NCBI GenBank assembly: GCA_963743575.1
Contig: CAVUQC010000007.1
Span: 434,001-498,000, forward strand
Direction of reading: 5' to 3'
Origin: DASUPK01 sp963743575
Lineage (GTDB): Bacteria > Actinomycetota > Thermoleophilia > Solirubrobacterales > 70-9
DNA length: 64,000 nt
Numbering within the stretch: the stretch's first letter is position 1; each line of letters opens with the position of its first letter. This document shows, in pieces, positions 1 through 8,587 of this stretch. A model generated the notes under the pieces. That model ran no database searches and was not told where the DNA came from. It saw only the letters and a list, made by a program, of their open reading frames with translations. A program made the position numbers and the translations under genes.

Positions 1-851
1 CCGGCTCGGCCGATCTCGGCACTGTCCACGTGCGCCGCGAGGGCAGCGCGGGCCACCTGGAGATCCGCAACCCCCGCCACCTGAACGCCGAGGACGACAC
101 GACGCTCCGGGCCACAGAGTGCGCGGTCGACCTGATCCTTCTCGACCCCGAGATCGAGATCGGCGTGATGCGGGGCGGTGTCGTCGACCACCCCCGATAC
201 GCGGGGGCGCGGATCTTCGGCTCCGGGCTCAACCTGACCAGGCTCTATCTCGGACAGCTCCCCTTCCTGTTCTTCATCACGCGCGACCTCGGCTACGTCA
301 ACAAGATCTACCGGGGGCTGTCGGGACCCGAGCACCGCCCGGATCAGCCCGAGGAGACGACCGAGAAGCTCTGGGTCTGTGCCGCCGAGACATATGCGAT
401 CGGCGGCGCCTGCCAGCTTCTTCACGTCATGGACCACGTGATCGCGGCCCGCGGCTGCCGGCTCTTCCTGCCCGCACGCAAGGAGGGGATCATCCCGGGG
501 GCGTCACCCCTGCGGATGCCGCGATCGGTCGGCGACCGCCTGGCCCGGCAGGCGATCCTCTCCGGACGGGAGTTCGAGGCCGGAGTCCCGCCCGCGGAGC
601 TTCTCTGCGACGAGGTGGTCGAGCCCGATGCCGTCGATGAGGCGATCGCCGCACGCCTGGAGGCACTGACCAGCTCTGGGCTGATCAACGCGGCCGCCAA
701 CCGCCGCGCCCTCCGCGTCGGCGAGGAGCCGCTCGATGTCTTCCGCCGCTACATGGCGACCTTTTCGAAGGAGCAGGCCCACTGCCACCTCAGTCCGGCC
801 CTGGTCGACAACCTCGAGGAGCACTGGAATGCCAAAGAGCGCCAGCTCTGA
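1..851 (+). CDS. DpgC-like cofactor-free dioxygenase of the crotonase fold (5' end missing)
   Basis: The reading frame is open from the first bases of the window, so the gene begins upstream and only about 280 C-terminal residues are seen. The block GGACQLL...PARKEGIIPGA...R is the signature of (3,5-dihydroxyphenyl)acetyl-CoA 1,2-dioxygenase (DpgC), a crotonase-fold enzyme that uses O2 without metal or cofactor to turn an arylacetyl-CoA into an arylglyoxylate. DpgC is best known from glycopeptide antibiotic clusters. Here the next gene is an arylacetate-CoA ligase, which suggests catabolism of an arylacetate instead. The two genes overlap by 23 nt. An internal GTG at 30 is not the likely start because the homologous frame runs through it. 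Family assignment is confident; the substrate is inferred. Confidence 0.8.
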   Translation, partial: GSADLGTVHVRREGSAGHLEIRNPRHLNAEDDTTLRATECAVDLILLDPEIEIGVMRGGVVDHPRYAGARIFGSGLNLTRLYLGQLPFLFFITRDLGYVNKIYRGLSGPEHRPDQPEETTEKLWVCAAETYAIGGACQLLHVMDHVIAARGCRLFLPARKEGIIPGASPLRMPRSVGDRLARQAILSGREFEAGVPPAELLCDEVVEPDAVDEAIAARLEALTSSGLINAAANRRALRVGEEPLDVFRRYMATFSKEQAHCHLSPALVDNLEEHWNAKERQL

Positions 852-2148
852 GGTGATGGTCTGGGACCCGGTCGAGACGGGGCCTCGCGAGACGCTCCGG
901 GAGCTCCAGCTCGAGCGGCTCCGCGGCACGGTCGAGCGAACGATCTCCTCGCAGCCGCTGCTGGCCACCCGCCTGAACGAGGCCGGCGTCGCCGACCCGA
1001 GCGACATCTCCTCGCTGGACGACGTCGCCCGGCTGCCGTTCACCAGCAAGCAGGACCTCCGCGAGGCCTATCCGTTCGGGCTCCTGGCGGTTCCGCGAGA
1101 AGACCTGGTGCGCGTGCACGCCTCAAGCGGCTCCCACGGCAAGCCGACCGTGGTCGGCTACACCCGGGCGGACCTCGACGCCTGGAGCGAGCTGATGGCG
1201 CGGTGCATGACTGCCGCCGGCGTCCGCCCCGGGATGGTCGTTCACAACGCGAACGGCTATGGCCTGTTCACGGGCGGGCTTGGCTTCCACTATGGCGGCG
1301 AGCGGATCGGGGCGACCGTGATCCCGGTCTCCGGTGGCTTCACGGCGCGCCAGGCGATGCTGCTCTCCGACCTCGGAGGTCAGGTGCTCTGCGCCACGCC
1401 CTCCTATGCGCTGGTCATCGCCCAGGCGGTTCGTGACGCCGGGCTCGACCCCGATGACCTCGCCCTGCAGCTCGGCCTGTTCGGCGGCGAGCCCTGGACC
1501 GACGAGATGCGCACCGAGCTCGATCGCGAGCTCGGGATCAGCGCGGTCAGCTTCTACGGCCTCTCCGAGATGTGCGGACCAGGGGTCGCGGCGGAGTGCC
1601 TCGATGCACGAGACGGCCTGCACGTCCAGGAGGACCACTTCCTGGTCGAGGTGATCGACCCGGAAACCGGTGAGCCGCTGCCCGAGGGCGCGGACGGGGA
1701 CCTGGTCTTCACCTCCCTGCTCAAGGAGGCCCAGCCCCTGATCCGGTACCGCACTGGGGACATCGGCTCGCTGACCACCGAGCCCTGCGCCTGCGGCCGA
1801 ACGCTGGCCCGCATCGCCGCTCTGCGAGGCAGGCTCGACGACATGCTGATCATCCGCGGCGTCAACCTCTTCCCGTCCACCATCGAGACGCTGCTCCTCG
1901 GCGTCGAGGAGGTGGGCCCCCACTACCGCCTGATCGTCGAACGCCCGGCTCGAATGGACGAGGTGAGCGTCGAGTGCGAGCCAGCCGATCCCGAGATAGA
2001 CCGGGCGGGCCTGACCGAGCGCCTCGAGGTCCTTCTCCGTGAGCACACCGGAATTCGGATCCCGGTGTCCATCGTCGAGCCCGGCGGAGTGCCCCGGAGC
2101 GAGGGGAAGGCGGTCCGGGTGGTCGACCGCCGTCACTCCGCGCGTTAG
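829..2148 (+). CDS. paaK: phenylacetate-CoA ligase family enzyme
   Basis: Adenylate-forming ligase of 439 aa that activates an arylacetic acid to its CoA thioester with ATP. Visible PaaK features are HASSGSHGKPTVVGYT (phosphate-binding loop), YGLSEMCGPGVAAEC, YRTGDIG, and the hinge and C-terminal domain CACGRTLARI...GRLDDMLIIRGVNLFPS. The ATG at 829 has GAGGAG eight bases upstream and overlaps the DpgC-like gene. An ATG at 856 (MVWDP) matches the usual family N-terminus but has a poorly spaced ribosome site. The product would feed arylacetyl-CoA to the DpgC-like enzyme. The stop codon interlocks with that of the convergent LysR gene. True phenylacetate or a hydroxylated analogue are both possible substrates; no paaABCDE genes are in the window. 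Confidence 0.88.
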   Translation: MPKSASSEVMVWDPVETGPRETLRELQLERLRGTVERTISSQPLLATRLNEAGVADPSDISSLDDVARLPFTSKQDLREAYPFGLLAVPREDLVRVHASSGSHGKPTVVGYTRADLDAWSELMARCMTAAGVRPGMVVHNANGYGLFTGGLGFHYGGERIGATVIPVSGGFTARQAMLLSDLGGQVLCATPSYALVIAQAVRDAGLDPDDLALQLGLFGGEPWTDEMRTELDRELGISAVSFYGLSEMCGPGVAAECLDARDGLHVQEDHFLVEVIDPETGEPLPEGADGDLVFTSLLKEAQPLIRYRTGDIGSLTTEPCACGRTLARIAALRGRLDDMLIIRGVNLFPSTIETLLLGVEEVGPHYRLIVERPARMDEVSVECEPADPEIDRAGLTERLEVLLREHTGIRIPVSIVEPGGVPRSEGKAVRVVDRRHSAR

Positions 2149-3044
2149 GCGAACGCAGGCGCGCCGACGGCGCCCGCGGCCACCTCCCGGAGCCGCTGCA
2201 ACGTGGGCAGTGCGTCGTCCCGGCGCCAGGCGAGGGCGATTCCCATGGTCGGCTCCGGAGAGGCGAACCGGCGGTAGACCGCCCCCGGAATGCGGAGACT
2301 GCGTGAGCGCTCGAGCATGATGAAGGAGATCCCGGCACCCTCGGCGACCGCCGAGACGATCCGCTCCTCCTCGGGCTCGGTCCGGTCGATCGGCCGCCAG
2401 GGCGGATCGCCGTAGACCTCGCGCCGCACCTCCTGCCAGGCACCGGGCCCATGGCTCTCGGGCCACCAGACGAGCGGCTCTTCGCGGAGATCCTCGGGGC
2501 GCACCGTCGTCCGCTTCGTCAGCCGATGCCCCTTGGGGAGCACGCAGACCATCGGCTCCCTGCCGAGGACCAGTTCCTCGAGGGCGGGCTGCTCGAGCGG
2601 AGGACGGACGAAGCCCACATCGATATCCCCCTCCAGCAACTGCTCCACGTGGAGCATCGTGTTGCCGACGCTCAGCTCGAGGTCGACGGCGGGATATCGC
2701 CTGCGGTACTCGGCGACGATGGCGCCGGCGATGCCCCCGGTAAGCGACCGGGTCAGGCTGAGCCGAAGCCGGCCCCGCTCGCCGGCGCCCGTCGAGCGAG
2801 CGAGTGCCGCAGCCTGATCGGCGCGCTCGAGCAGACCGCGCGCCTCCGGCAGGAACGCCTCACCCGCGGCGGTGAGAGTGGCCCCCCGGCGGTTGCGCTG
2901 GAAGAGCTGAACGCCCAGCTCCGCCTCGAGCGTGCGGATCTGCTGACTGACGCTTGGCTGCGCCAGATGGAGCCGATCGGCGGCTCGGCGGAAGTGGAGC
3001 TCCTCGGCGACGGCGACGAAGGATGAGAGCTGCCGCAACTCCAT
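2145..3044 (-). CDS. LysR-family transcriptional regulator
   Basis: A 299-aa regulator with an N-terminal winged helix-turn-helix (residues about 1-60, FRRAADRLHLAQPSVSQQIR) and a C-terminal effector-binding domain of the periplasmic-binding fold. It is transcribed divergently from the swivel-protein operon, the classical arrangement for a LysR protein controlling its neighbour, and the intergenic region contains dyads. The ATG at 3044 gives the canonical MELRQLSSFVAVAEELHF start; a GTG 27 nt upstream is less likely. The effector is probably the aromatic substrate or an intermediate of this island (inference). Confidence 0.92.
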   Translation of the reverse strand: MELRQLSSFVAVAEELHFRRAADRLHLAQPSVSQQIRTLEAELGVQLFQRNRRGATLTAAGEAFLPEARGLLERADQAAALARSTGAGERGRLRLSLTRSLTGGIAGAIVAEYRRRYPAVDLELSVGNTMLHVEQLLEGDIDVGFVRPPLEQPALEELVLGREPMVCVLPKGHRLTKRTTVRPEDLREEPLVWWPESHGPGAWQEVRREVYGDPPWRPIDRTEPEEERIVSAVAEGAGISFIMLERSRSLRIPGAVYRRFASPEPTMGIALAWRRDDALPTLQRLREVAAGAVGAPAFA

Positions 3045-3080
3045 CTGGCCATGATAGGCACCGCCTTTCACAGGCGCTGG

Positions 3081-3101
3081 GATCCGGTCTTGATCGGATC
3101 A
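3081..3101. promoter_or_regulatory. candidate LysR operator between divergent genes
   Basis: GATCCG and CGGATC form a dyad, and within it TGATC-G-GATCA (3091-3101) is an 11-bp palindrome of the T-N-A type bound by LysR proteins. It lies between the LysR gene and the swivel-protein operon. A TAACGT box at 3114-3119 could be the -10 of the operon. This is a sequence pattern only. Confidence 0.45.
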
Positions 3102-3150
3102 CCGCCGGACCCATAACGTCCGGTCACGGAGAGCCACGGAGGAGGATGAG

Positions 3151-4986
3151 ATGTCAGCTACGGCCGAGACCGGTGTCCAGGGTTTCCTCAGCCCGTTCGA
3201 GATACCCGTCCCGAAGGGATGCGAGGGCTGGGAGTCGATGTTCCCGTACTACGCGCTGTTCAGCGAGGAGAGGCGCGAGAACGAGGAACGGCGCGGCTGG
3301 TTCCGGGACGGAATGCACTTCCCCGAGCCGATGTTTCCCTTCGACTTCGTGACCGCGGACTCTCCGTACCTCGCCCTCGGCCAGGCCAACTCCCGGATCT
3401 TCCTGGTGCCCCCCGCGCTCGGCATCGACCACCGCGTCCTCTACGGGTGGGTGTACATGAGCGCCAACCCGGTGACCGACGAGGCCGAGATCGGGCGCCG
3501 CGCGCAGGAGTTCGAGAAACGGGCCGGGTTCTATTTCCAGAACTGGGATGAGCTCTACGGCCGCTGGCAGCAGAAGGTCGAGGACGAGATCAGCGGGATC
3601 GAGGCGCTCGAGGTGCCCGACCTCCCGGACGTCGAGGACGAGGCCGTCGTCACCGAGGCTCGAGGCCTCGGGTCGAGCCACACGCTGCTCGTCGCGTACG
3701 ACCGCCTGCTCGAGAGCATCGACCGAATCTGGCAATACCACTTCGAGTTCCTCAACCTGGGCTACGCGGCATACCTCGTCTTCTACGAGCTCTGCAAGCG
3801 GTCGTTCCCCGATATCTCCGATCAGGCGATCGCGACCACGGTCTCCGGCATCGACGTGGTCCTCTTCCGCCCCGACGAGGAGCTGAAGCGCCTGGCGCGG
3901 CGGGCGGTCGAGGACGGGATCGCGGACGCAGTCACGGCGGCATCGGACGAGCCGGCGCTGCGCGCGGCCCTCTCCGGGAAGGACGAGGGAGACGCGTGGC
4001 TCGCGGACTGGGACGAGACGAAGTCGCCCTGGTTCAACTACTCCAACGGCAACGGCTTCTACCACCACCACCGCTCGTGGATCGACGATCCCGCCATCCC
4101 GATTGCCGGTGTGCGCTCATACATCGAGCGGCTGGAGGCCGGCGAGGACATCGAACGGCCCCTCGACGAGGTGATGGCGCAGCGGGACCGGGTTGCCTCG
4201 GAATACCGATCACTCCTTCCGGACGACGAGGCTCGCGGGGCATTCGACCAGGCCCTTGGCCTCTCCCGCACGGTCTTCCCCTATGTGGAGAGCCACAACT
4301 TCTACGTCGAGCACTGGTACCACACCGTTTTCTGGAACAAGGTGCGGGAGTTCGGCGACCTGCTCGCGCGGAACGGGTTCCTGAACGACGCTGAGGACGT
4401 CTTCTACCTGCAGCGCGGCGAGGTCTCGGATGCCCTCATCGACCTGAGACTCGCGTGGGCGGCCGGATCGACCGCGCGCGGTCCCGGCTACTGGCCTCCG
4501 ATCGTCGCCGAGCGCAAGCGGATCATGGAGGCGATGCGAGCCTGGTCGCCGCCTCCGGCCCTCGGGGCGGTTCCCGATGCGATCACCGAGCCCCTGACCA
4601 TCATGCTTTGGGGCATCACGACCGAGCGCGTGCAGGAGTGGGCGGCCGCGGAGAGCACCGGAAGCGGATCGCTGAGCGGGTTCGCCGGCTCCGCCGGGGT
4701 CGTGGAGGGCACCGCTCGGGTGATCCTCGACGTCCGCGACATCGGTGACCTGGAGGAGGGGGAGATCCTCGTCGCCCCGGTTACCTCGCCGAGCTGGACA
4801 CCGGTGTTCGGAAAGGTCGCCGCGGCCGTCTCCGACATCGGCGGGATCATGTCCCACGCCGCGATCGTCGCCCGCGAGTACGGCATGCCGGCGGTGGTCG
4901 GCACCGGGAACGCCACCGCGCGGATCAGGACCGGCGACCGGATTCGCGTCGACGGCGACGAGGGCGTCGTCACCATCGTCCCTTGA
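3151..4986 (+). CDS. PEP-synthase-type phosphohistidine swivel protein, copy A (PpsA1/CreI-like)
   Basis: A 611-aa protein with a C-terminal PEP-utiliser mobile domain (about 520-605) carrying the phosphorylatable histidine in GGIMSHAAIVARE (His569). The N-terminal ~500 residues are a helical, unnamed region that probably binds the acceptor. There is no ATP-grasp domain, so it needs a partner; the only one in the window is the gene ending at 13677. Size and architecture match the ~70-kDa subunit of phenylphosphate synthase and CreI of p-cresol catabolism, which transfer phosphate from ATP to a phenolic hydroxyl (from memory). It is a paralogue of the 614-aa protein on the other strand. GGAGGAGG precedes the ATG. 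The substrate is unknown. Confidence 0.82.
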   Translation: MSATAETGVQGFLSPFEIPVPKGCEGWESMFPYYALFSEERRENEERRGWFRDGMHFPEPMFPFDFVTADSPYLALGQANSRIFLVPPALGIDHRVLYGWVYMSANPVTDEAEIGRRAQEFEKRAGFYFQNWDELYGRWQQKVEDEISGIEALEVPDLPDVEDEAVVTEARGLGSSHTLLVAYDRLLESIDRIWQYHFEFLNLGYAAYLVFYELCKRSFPDISDQAIATTVSGIDVVLFRPDEELKRLARRAVEDGIADAVTAASDEPALRAALSGKDEGDAWLADWDETKSPWFNYSNGNGFYHHHRSWIDDPAIPIAGVRSYIERLEAGEDIERPLDEVMAQRDRVASEYRSLLPDDEARGAFDQALGLSRTVFPYVESHNFYVEHWYHTVFWNKVREFGDLLARNGFLNDAEDVFYLQRGEVSDALIDLRLAWAAGSTARGPGYWPPIVAERKRIMEAMRAWSPPPALGAVPDAITEPLTIMLWGITTERVQEWAAAESTGSGSLSGFAGSAGVVEGTARVILDVRDIGDLEEGEILVAPVTSPSWTPVFGKVAAAVSDIGGIMSHAAIVAREYGMPAVVGTGNATARIRTGDRIRVDGDEGVVTIVP

Positions 4987-6635
4987 GCGACGCGCGCTAT
5001 GACGCCGTCGTCGCGGGCGGCGGGCACCACGGGACGATCATCGCCTGCTACCTCGCGCGCGCGGGACAGAGCGTCTGCGTTCTGGAGAGGACGCCCCATT
5101 TCGGCGGCGGGGCCTGCACCAGCGAGGGCCCCGCCCCCGGCTACCTGATGAATCACTGCAGCCACTGGACCCGCTTCTACGGGCACCCGGCCTACCGGGA
5201 CTTCGACCTCGCGGCGGAGGGACTCCGGTACGTCTTTCCCGAGCAGAACGAGGGAATGATCTTCGACGACGGCTCGTCCTTCATCGGCTACTCCGCCTCC
5301 CGCGTGGTCGATGCGTCCACCGGCAAGCAGGAGCGCTCGGAGGAGAACATCCGGCGGACCTTCGAGCAGATCGAGAAGGTCTCCCCTCGAGACGCCGAGA
5401 TGTATCTGGCGCTGCTCGAGGCATACGAGCAGCACTGGAAGCGGGCCTTCCGGACGCATCGCTTCAGCGTGCCGCCGCCCTGGGGAACGCCCGATCCGCT
5501 CGAGGAGCTGCTCGACGTCTCGGGAAGCCGCATCGAGCCCGTGCACCAGCTGATGACCCTGAGACAGCTTGCGTTCGACTTCTTCGAGAGCACCGAGATG
5601 CGCATCCTCTTCATGCGAGCCGCGACGACCTCGACGGGCTGCTACCCCGACGACGTCCCGGGGCTGCAGGGACTGATCCACGTGCTGCCCCTCACGCTCT
5701 CCTTCGAGCCGGCGGCGATCGCCGTGGGCGGGAGCCAGGCGATCACGGACGCCCTGATGTCCGCCGGCCGGAAGATGGGGGTCGAGTATCTGAGCTCAGC
5801 CGAGGTCGATCGCATCGTCGTCGAAGGTGACCGGGCCGCGGGGGTCGAGCTGGCGGACGGATCCCGGATCGATGCGGAGCTCGTGGTCAGCGACCTGGGG
5901 CTGCCCCAAACGGTCCTGCGCCTCCTGCGCGACCTGGACGTCGACCAGGGTCTCGCGCGGAGGATCGGGAACATCCACTACGACCGCGGCCAGCTGCTCT
6001 GGGCCAACCTCGCGATTCACGAGCCGCCGCGCTATACGGCGGAGACGGGCAATCCGGGCGTGGGCGAGCAGCCGCGCCTCTACTGGGGCCCGAAGGACCT
6101 CGACTACCTGACCCTCCGGTACCAGCCGGAGATCTTCACCGAGGGCTTCGCCCGCCGCCCGTACGTCCTCTGCTCGGTGGACAGCATCTGGGACGAGACG
6201 CGCGCGCCGGCCGGAAGCCACATCGTCGGGGTCGAGGAGTTCTCTGCGCCGCGGCGGCTCTTCTCGGACTCCGCCTGGCGAGATGTCAAGGACCGCTTCA
6301 TGGACAACCTCCTCCGCGAGTGGGAGCTCTACGCGCCCAACATGACGAAGGACAACGTGGTGGCCGCGCGCGTCTACGGCCCCGACGACATCGAGCGGCA
6401 ACGCCCGGATATGGCCGAGGGCGGCTATTCGGCCGGCAGCACGATCGCATCGCAGCTCGGGCGCTTCCGGCCGATCGCGGGCGCAAACTCCTACAGGCTG
6501 CTCTTGGACAACGTCTACAACTGCTCGGCCAACCTGCATTCCGGGCCCGGCATCGGCCGCGGCTCGAGCTGGAACTGCTTCCAGGAGATCGCGCGCGACC
6601 TCGCGATCGAGGCGCCGGCGCTCGCCGCCCGATGA
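4983..6635 (+). CDS. CrtI/phytoene-desaturase-like FAD oxidoreductase
   Basis: A 550-aa flavoprotein with an N-terminal dinucleotide-binding motif (VVAGGGHHG, then the acidic strand end VLER), a middle substrate domain, and the C-terminal FAD signature of amine-oxidase/CrtI proteins (GPGIGRGSSW near the end). Such enzymes carry out FAD-dependent dehydrogenations or isomerisations, usually on hydrophobic substrates. The likely start is TTG at 4983, inside a TTGA overlap with the preceding stop, implying translational coupling to the swivel protein. No carotenoid genes are nearby, so a role on an intermediate of the aromatic island is more plausible than carotenoid synthesis. The reaction is unknown. 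Confidence 0.8.
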   Translation: MSDARYDAVVAGGGHHGTIIACYLARAGQSVCVLERTPHFGGGACTSEGPAPGYLMNHCSHWTRFYGHPAYRDFDLAAEGLRYVFPEQNEGMIFDDGSSFIGYSASRVVDASTGKQERSEENIRRTFEQIEKVSPRDAEMYLALLEAYEQHWKRAFRTHRFSVPPPWGTPDPLEELLDVSGSRIEPVHQLMTLRQLAFDFFESTEMRILFMRAATTSTGCYPDDVPGLQGLIHVLPLTLSFEPAAIAVGGSQAITDALMSAGRKMGVEYLSSAEVDRIVVEGDRAAGVELADGSRIDAELVVSDLGLPQTVLRLLRDLDVDQGLARRIGNIHYDRGQLLWANLAIHEPPRYTAETGNPGVGEQPRLYWGPKDLDYLTLRYQPEIFTEGFARRPYVLCSVDSIWDETRAPAGSHIVGVEEFSAPRRLFSDSAWRDVKDRFMDNLLREWELYAPNMTKDNVVAARVYGPDDIERQRPDMAEGGYSAGSTIASQLGRFRPIAGANSYRLLLDNVYNCSANLHSGPGIGRGSSWNCFQEIARDLAIEAPALAAR

Positions 6636-7354
6636 AGCTCGAGGGCGGGCGGGTTCTGGTCACCGGCGCCGCCCGGGGGCTCGGGCTCGAGCTCGCGCTT
6701 CACCTGCGGGGCGAGGGGGCCCAGGTGCTGGGGGCAGATCTTGCGGAGAGCTCCGATCAGCTGGAGCGAGCCGGAGTCCAACTCGTCCAGGCCGACGTCA
6801 GCTCGGAGCCCGACGTCGAGCGGCTCGCGGATGCGGCCCGCGACCAGCTTGGAGGGCTCGACGCCCTGGTCAACAACGCGGCGGTCGTGGATCTGGAGCG
6901 GCGCCCCTTCTGGGAGATTGCCGTCGAGGAGTGGGACCGGGTGCTCGCGGTGAACGTTCGCGGCCCCTGGCTCTGTGCGAAGGCGATGCTGCCGATGCTG
7001 CGAGAGTCCGACGGCGCCGCGATCGTGAATCTGACATCGGAGACCGCCTTCACCGGCTCTCCCGGCATCGCCCACTACGCCTCCTCGAAGGGCGCCCTGG
7101 TCTCGCTCACCCGGGCGCTGGCGCGCGAACTCGGGAACGAGGAGATCCGGGTGAACGCCGTCGCCCCCGGCTTCGTCCCGACCGAGGGATCGCGAAGCAT
7201 GACGCCGGGGGGCTACGACCCAGGTGCGACACCGCTCGGGAGGGTCGGCGAGCCGGGTGACCTGCTCGGCGCCGTCGCCTTCCTCCTCTCCGATGACAGC
7301 GGGTTCGTCACCGGTCAGACCCTGCTGGTCAATGGTGGGCGGCTGATGCGCTGA
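6632..7354 (+). CDS. SDR-family NAD(P)-dependent oxidoreductase
   Basis: A classical short-chain dehydrogenase of 240 aa: cofactor motif TGAARGLG (TGxxxGxG), NNAA structural motif, catalytic serine in NLTSETAF, and catalytic YASSK (Tyr-x3-Lys). The C-terminal GFVTGQTLLVNGG is typical of FabG-like members. The ATG at 6632 overlaps the stop of the FAD oxidoreductase in an ATGA, so it is the third gene of the operon. It probably oxidises an alcohol or reduces a ketone formed by its neighbours. Confidence 0.9.
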   Translation: MKLEGGRVLVTGAARGLGLELALHLRGEGAQVLGADLAESSDQLERAGVQLVQADVSSEPDVERLADAARDQLGGLDALVNNAAVVDLERRPFWEIAVEEWDRVLAVNVRGPWLCAKAMLPMLRESDGAAIVNLTSETAFTGSPGIAHYASSKGALVSLTRALARELGNEEIRVNAVAPGFVPTEGSRSMTPGGYDPGATPLGRVGEPGDLLGAVAFLLSDDSGFVTGQTLLVNGGRLMR

Positions 7355-7356
7355 GG

Positions 7357-8586
7357 CTACGGCGCCGCCTCGAGCGCCGGCTCCAGTGGGACGCGATCGC
7401 ACCAGACCTCGTAGATCAGCAGAGCGCCCAGGCCGCAGACGGCGATCGTGATCCCCATCGGAAGCGCGTCGTGGTTCCCGGCGACGCCGGCCAGTGGCGC
7501 GAGGACGGCTCCCAGCCCGAACTGGCCCAGGCCATAGAGCGCCGACGCGCTGCCGGCCCTCTCGCCCTGGTGGGCCAGCGCCAGGGCCGTCGAGTTCGGC
7601 ACGATCAGGCCGATCGCGCTCACCATCACCCACAGGCCGATCAACAGGGGAGTCAGGCCCGCATCGAGGACGACCGACAGAAGGGTCGCGACGCCCCCGA
7701 CGGCGCTCATCAGCGCCCCGGCACGGAGCAGCGCGCTCGGTCCGACTCGCTCGACGTACCGGCCGCTGACCTGCGAGAGGGCGACGAGCCCGGCCGCGTT
7801 GGCGGCGAAGGCCACGCTGAATTCCTGCGGTGAGAGCCCGTGGATGTCCTCGAGGACGAACGGCGCGCCTGCGATGTAGCTGAACATCGCGGCGAATCCC
7901 AGGCTTCCGACCAGGGCGTAGGGAAGGAAGGTCCGGTCTGCGACCAGCCGCCGAAAGACACGGAGCTTGGTTCGGATGCCGGGCTCGTGGCGTAGATGCT
8001 CGGGAAGGGTCTCGAAAAGAAAGACGTTCGCGACCGCCAGGATCACGGCGCTCACCAGCGCGAAGACGACGAACAGCCCCCGCCAGCTGGTGAAGCGGAG
8101 CACCTGGCCGCCGATGATCGGGGCGACGACCGGGGCGACCCCGCTGATCAGGACCAGCCGGGCGAACACCCTCGCGCCCGCGGAGCCCGTGTAGAGATCT
8201 CGAACAATTGCTCGCGCGATCACGAAGCCAACCCCCGCCGCGGCACCCTGCACCAAGCGCAGGAAGATCAGCGTCCAGATCTCGGGTGCGAGCCCACAGA
8301 GCAACGAGGAGGCCACGTAGGCGATCAGGCCAGCCAGCACCGGAGTGCGCCTGCCGACGTTGTCGCTGATCGACCCGGCGACCACCTGGCTCAGGGCCAG
8401 CCCCAGCAGGAAGGCGGTGAGCGTGAGCTGACCGGTGGAGGCGCTGGTCCCAAGATCCGAGGTGAGCTCGGGCAATCCCGGGATGTAGGCGTCGATCGAG
8501 AGGGGCGCGATCCCCGTCAGGGCCCCAACCACGACGAAGATCGCCACCCGGTTGCGAGAGGCAGCCGCCGCGCTCACCTCGGTCAC
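7357..8586 (-). CDS. Bcr/CflA-type MFS efflux transporter
   Basis: A 409-aa inner-membrane protein with about 12 predicted transmembrane segments. The first loop has the Bcr/CflA pattern IDAYIPGLPELTSDLG, and the loop 2-3 motif SDNVGRRTPVL is the MFS G-x-L-a-D-r-x-GRR signature. It should be a proton-driven drug or metabolite exporter. It is the last gene of the large minus-strand catabolic operon, starting at a GTG one base after the GMC stop. In that position it may export toxic phenolic intermediates or move the substrate (inference). It ends two bases from the convergent SDR stop. Confidence 0.88.
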   Translation of the reverse strand: MTEVSAAAASRNRVAIFVVVGALTGIAPLSIDAYIPGLPELTSDLGTSASTGQLTLTAFLLGLALSQVVAGSISDNVGRRTPVLAGLIAYVASSLLCGLAPEIWTLIFLRLVQGAAAGVGFVIARAIVRDLYTGSAGARVFARLVLISGVAPVVAPIIGGQVLRFTSWRGLFVVFALVSAVILAVANVFLFETLPEHLRHEPGIRTKLRVFRRLVADRTFLPYALVGSLGFAAMFSYIAGAPFVLEDIHGLSPQEFSVAFAANAAGLVALSQVSGRYVERVGPSALLRAGALMSAVGGVATLLSVVLDAGLTPLLIGLWVMVSAIGLIVPNSTALALAHQGERAGSASALYGLGQFGLGAVLAPLAGVAGNHDALPMGITIAVCGLGALLIYEVWCDRVPLEPALEAAP

Positions 8587-8587
8587 C

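Noticed and set aside
4983..6635. Carotenoid biosynthesis gene
   Set aside because: It resembles CrtI but no phytoene synthase or cyclase is nearby and it is translationally coupled to the swivel protein.
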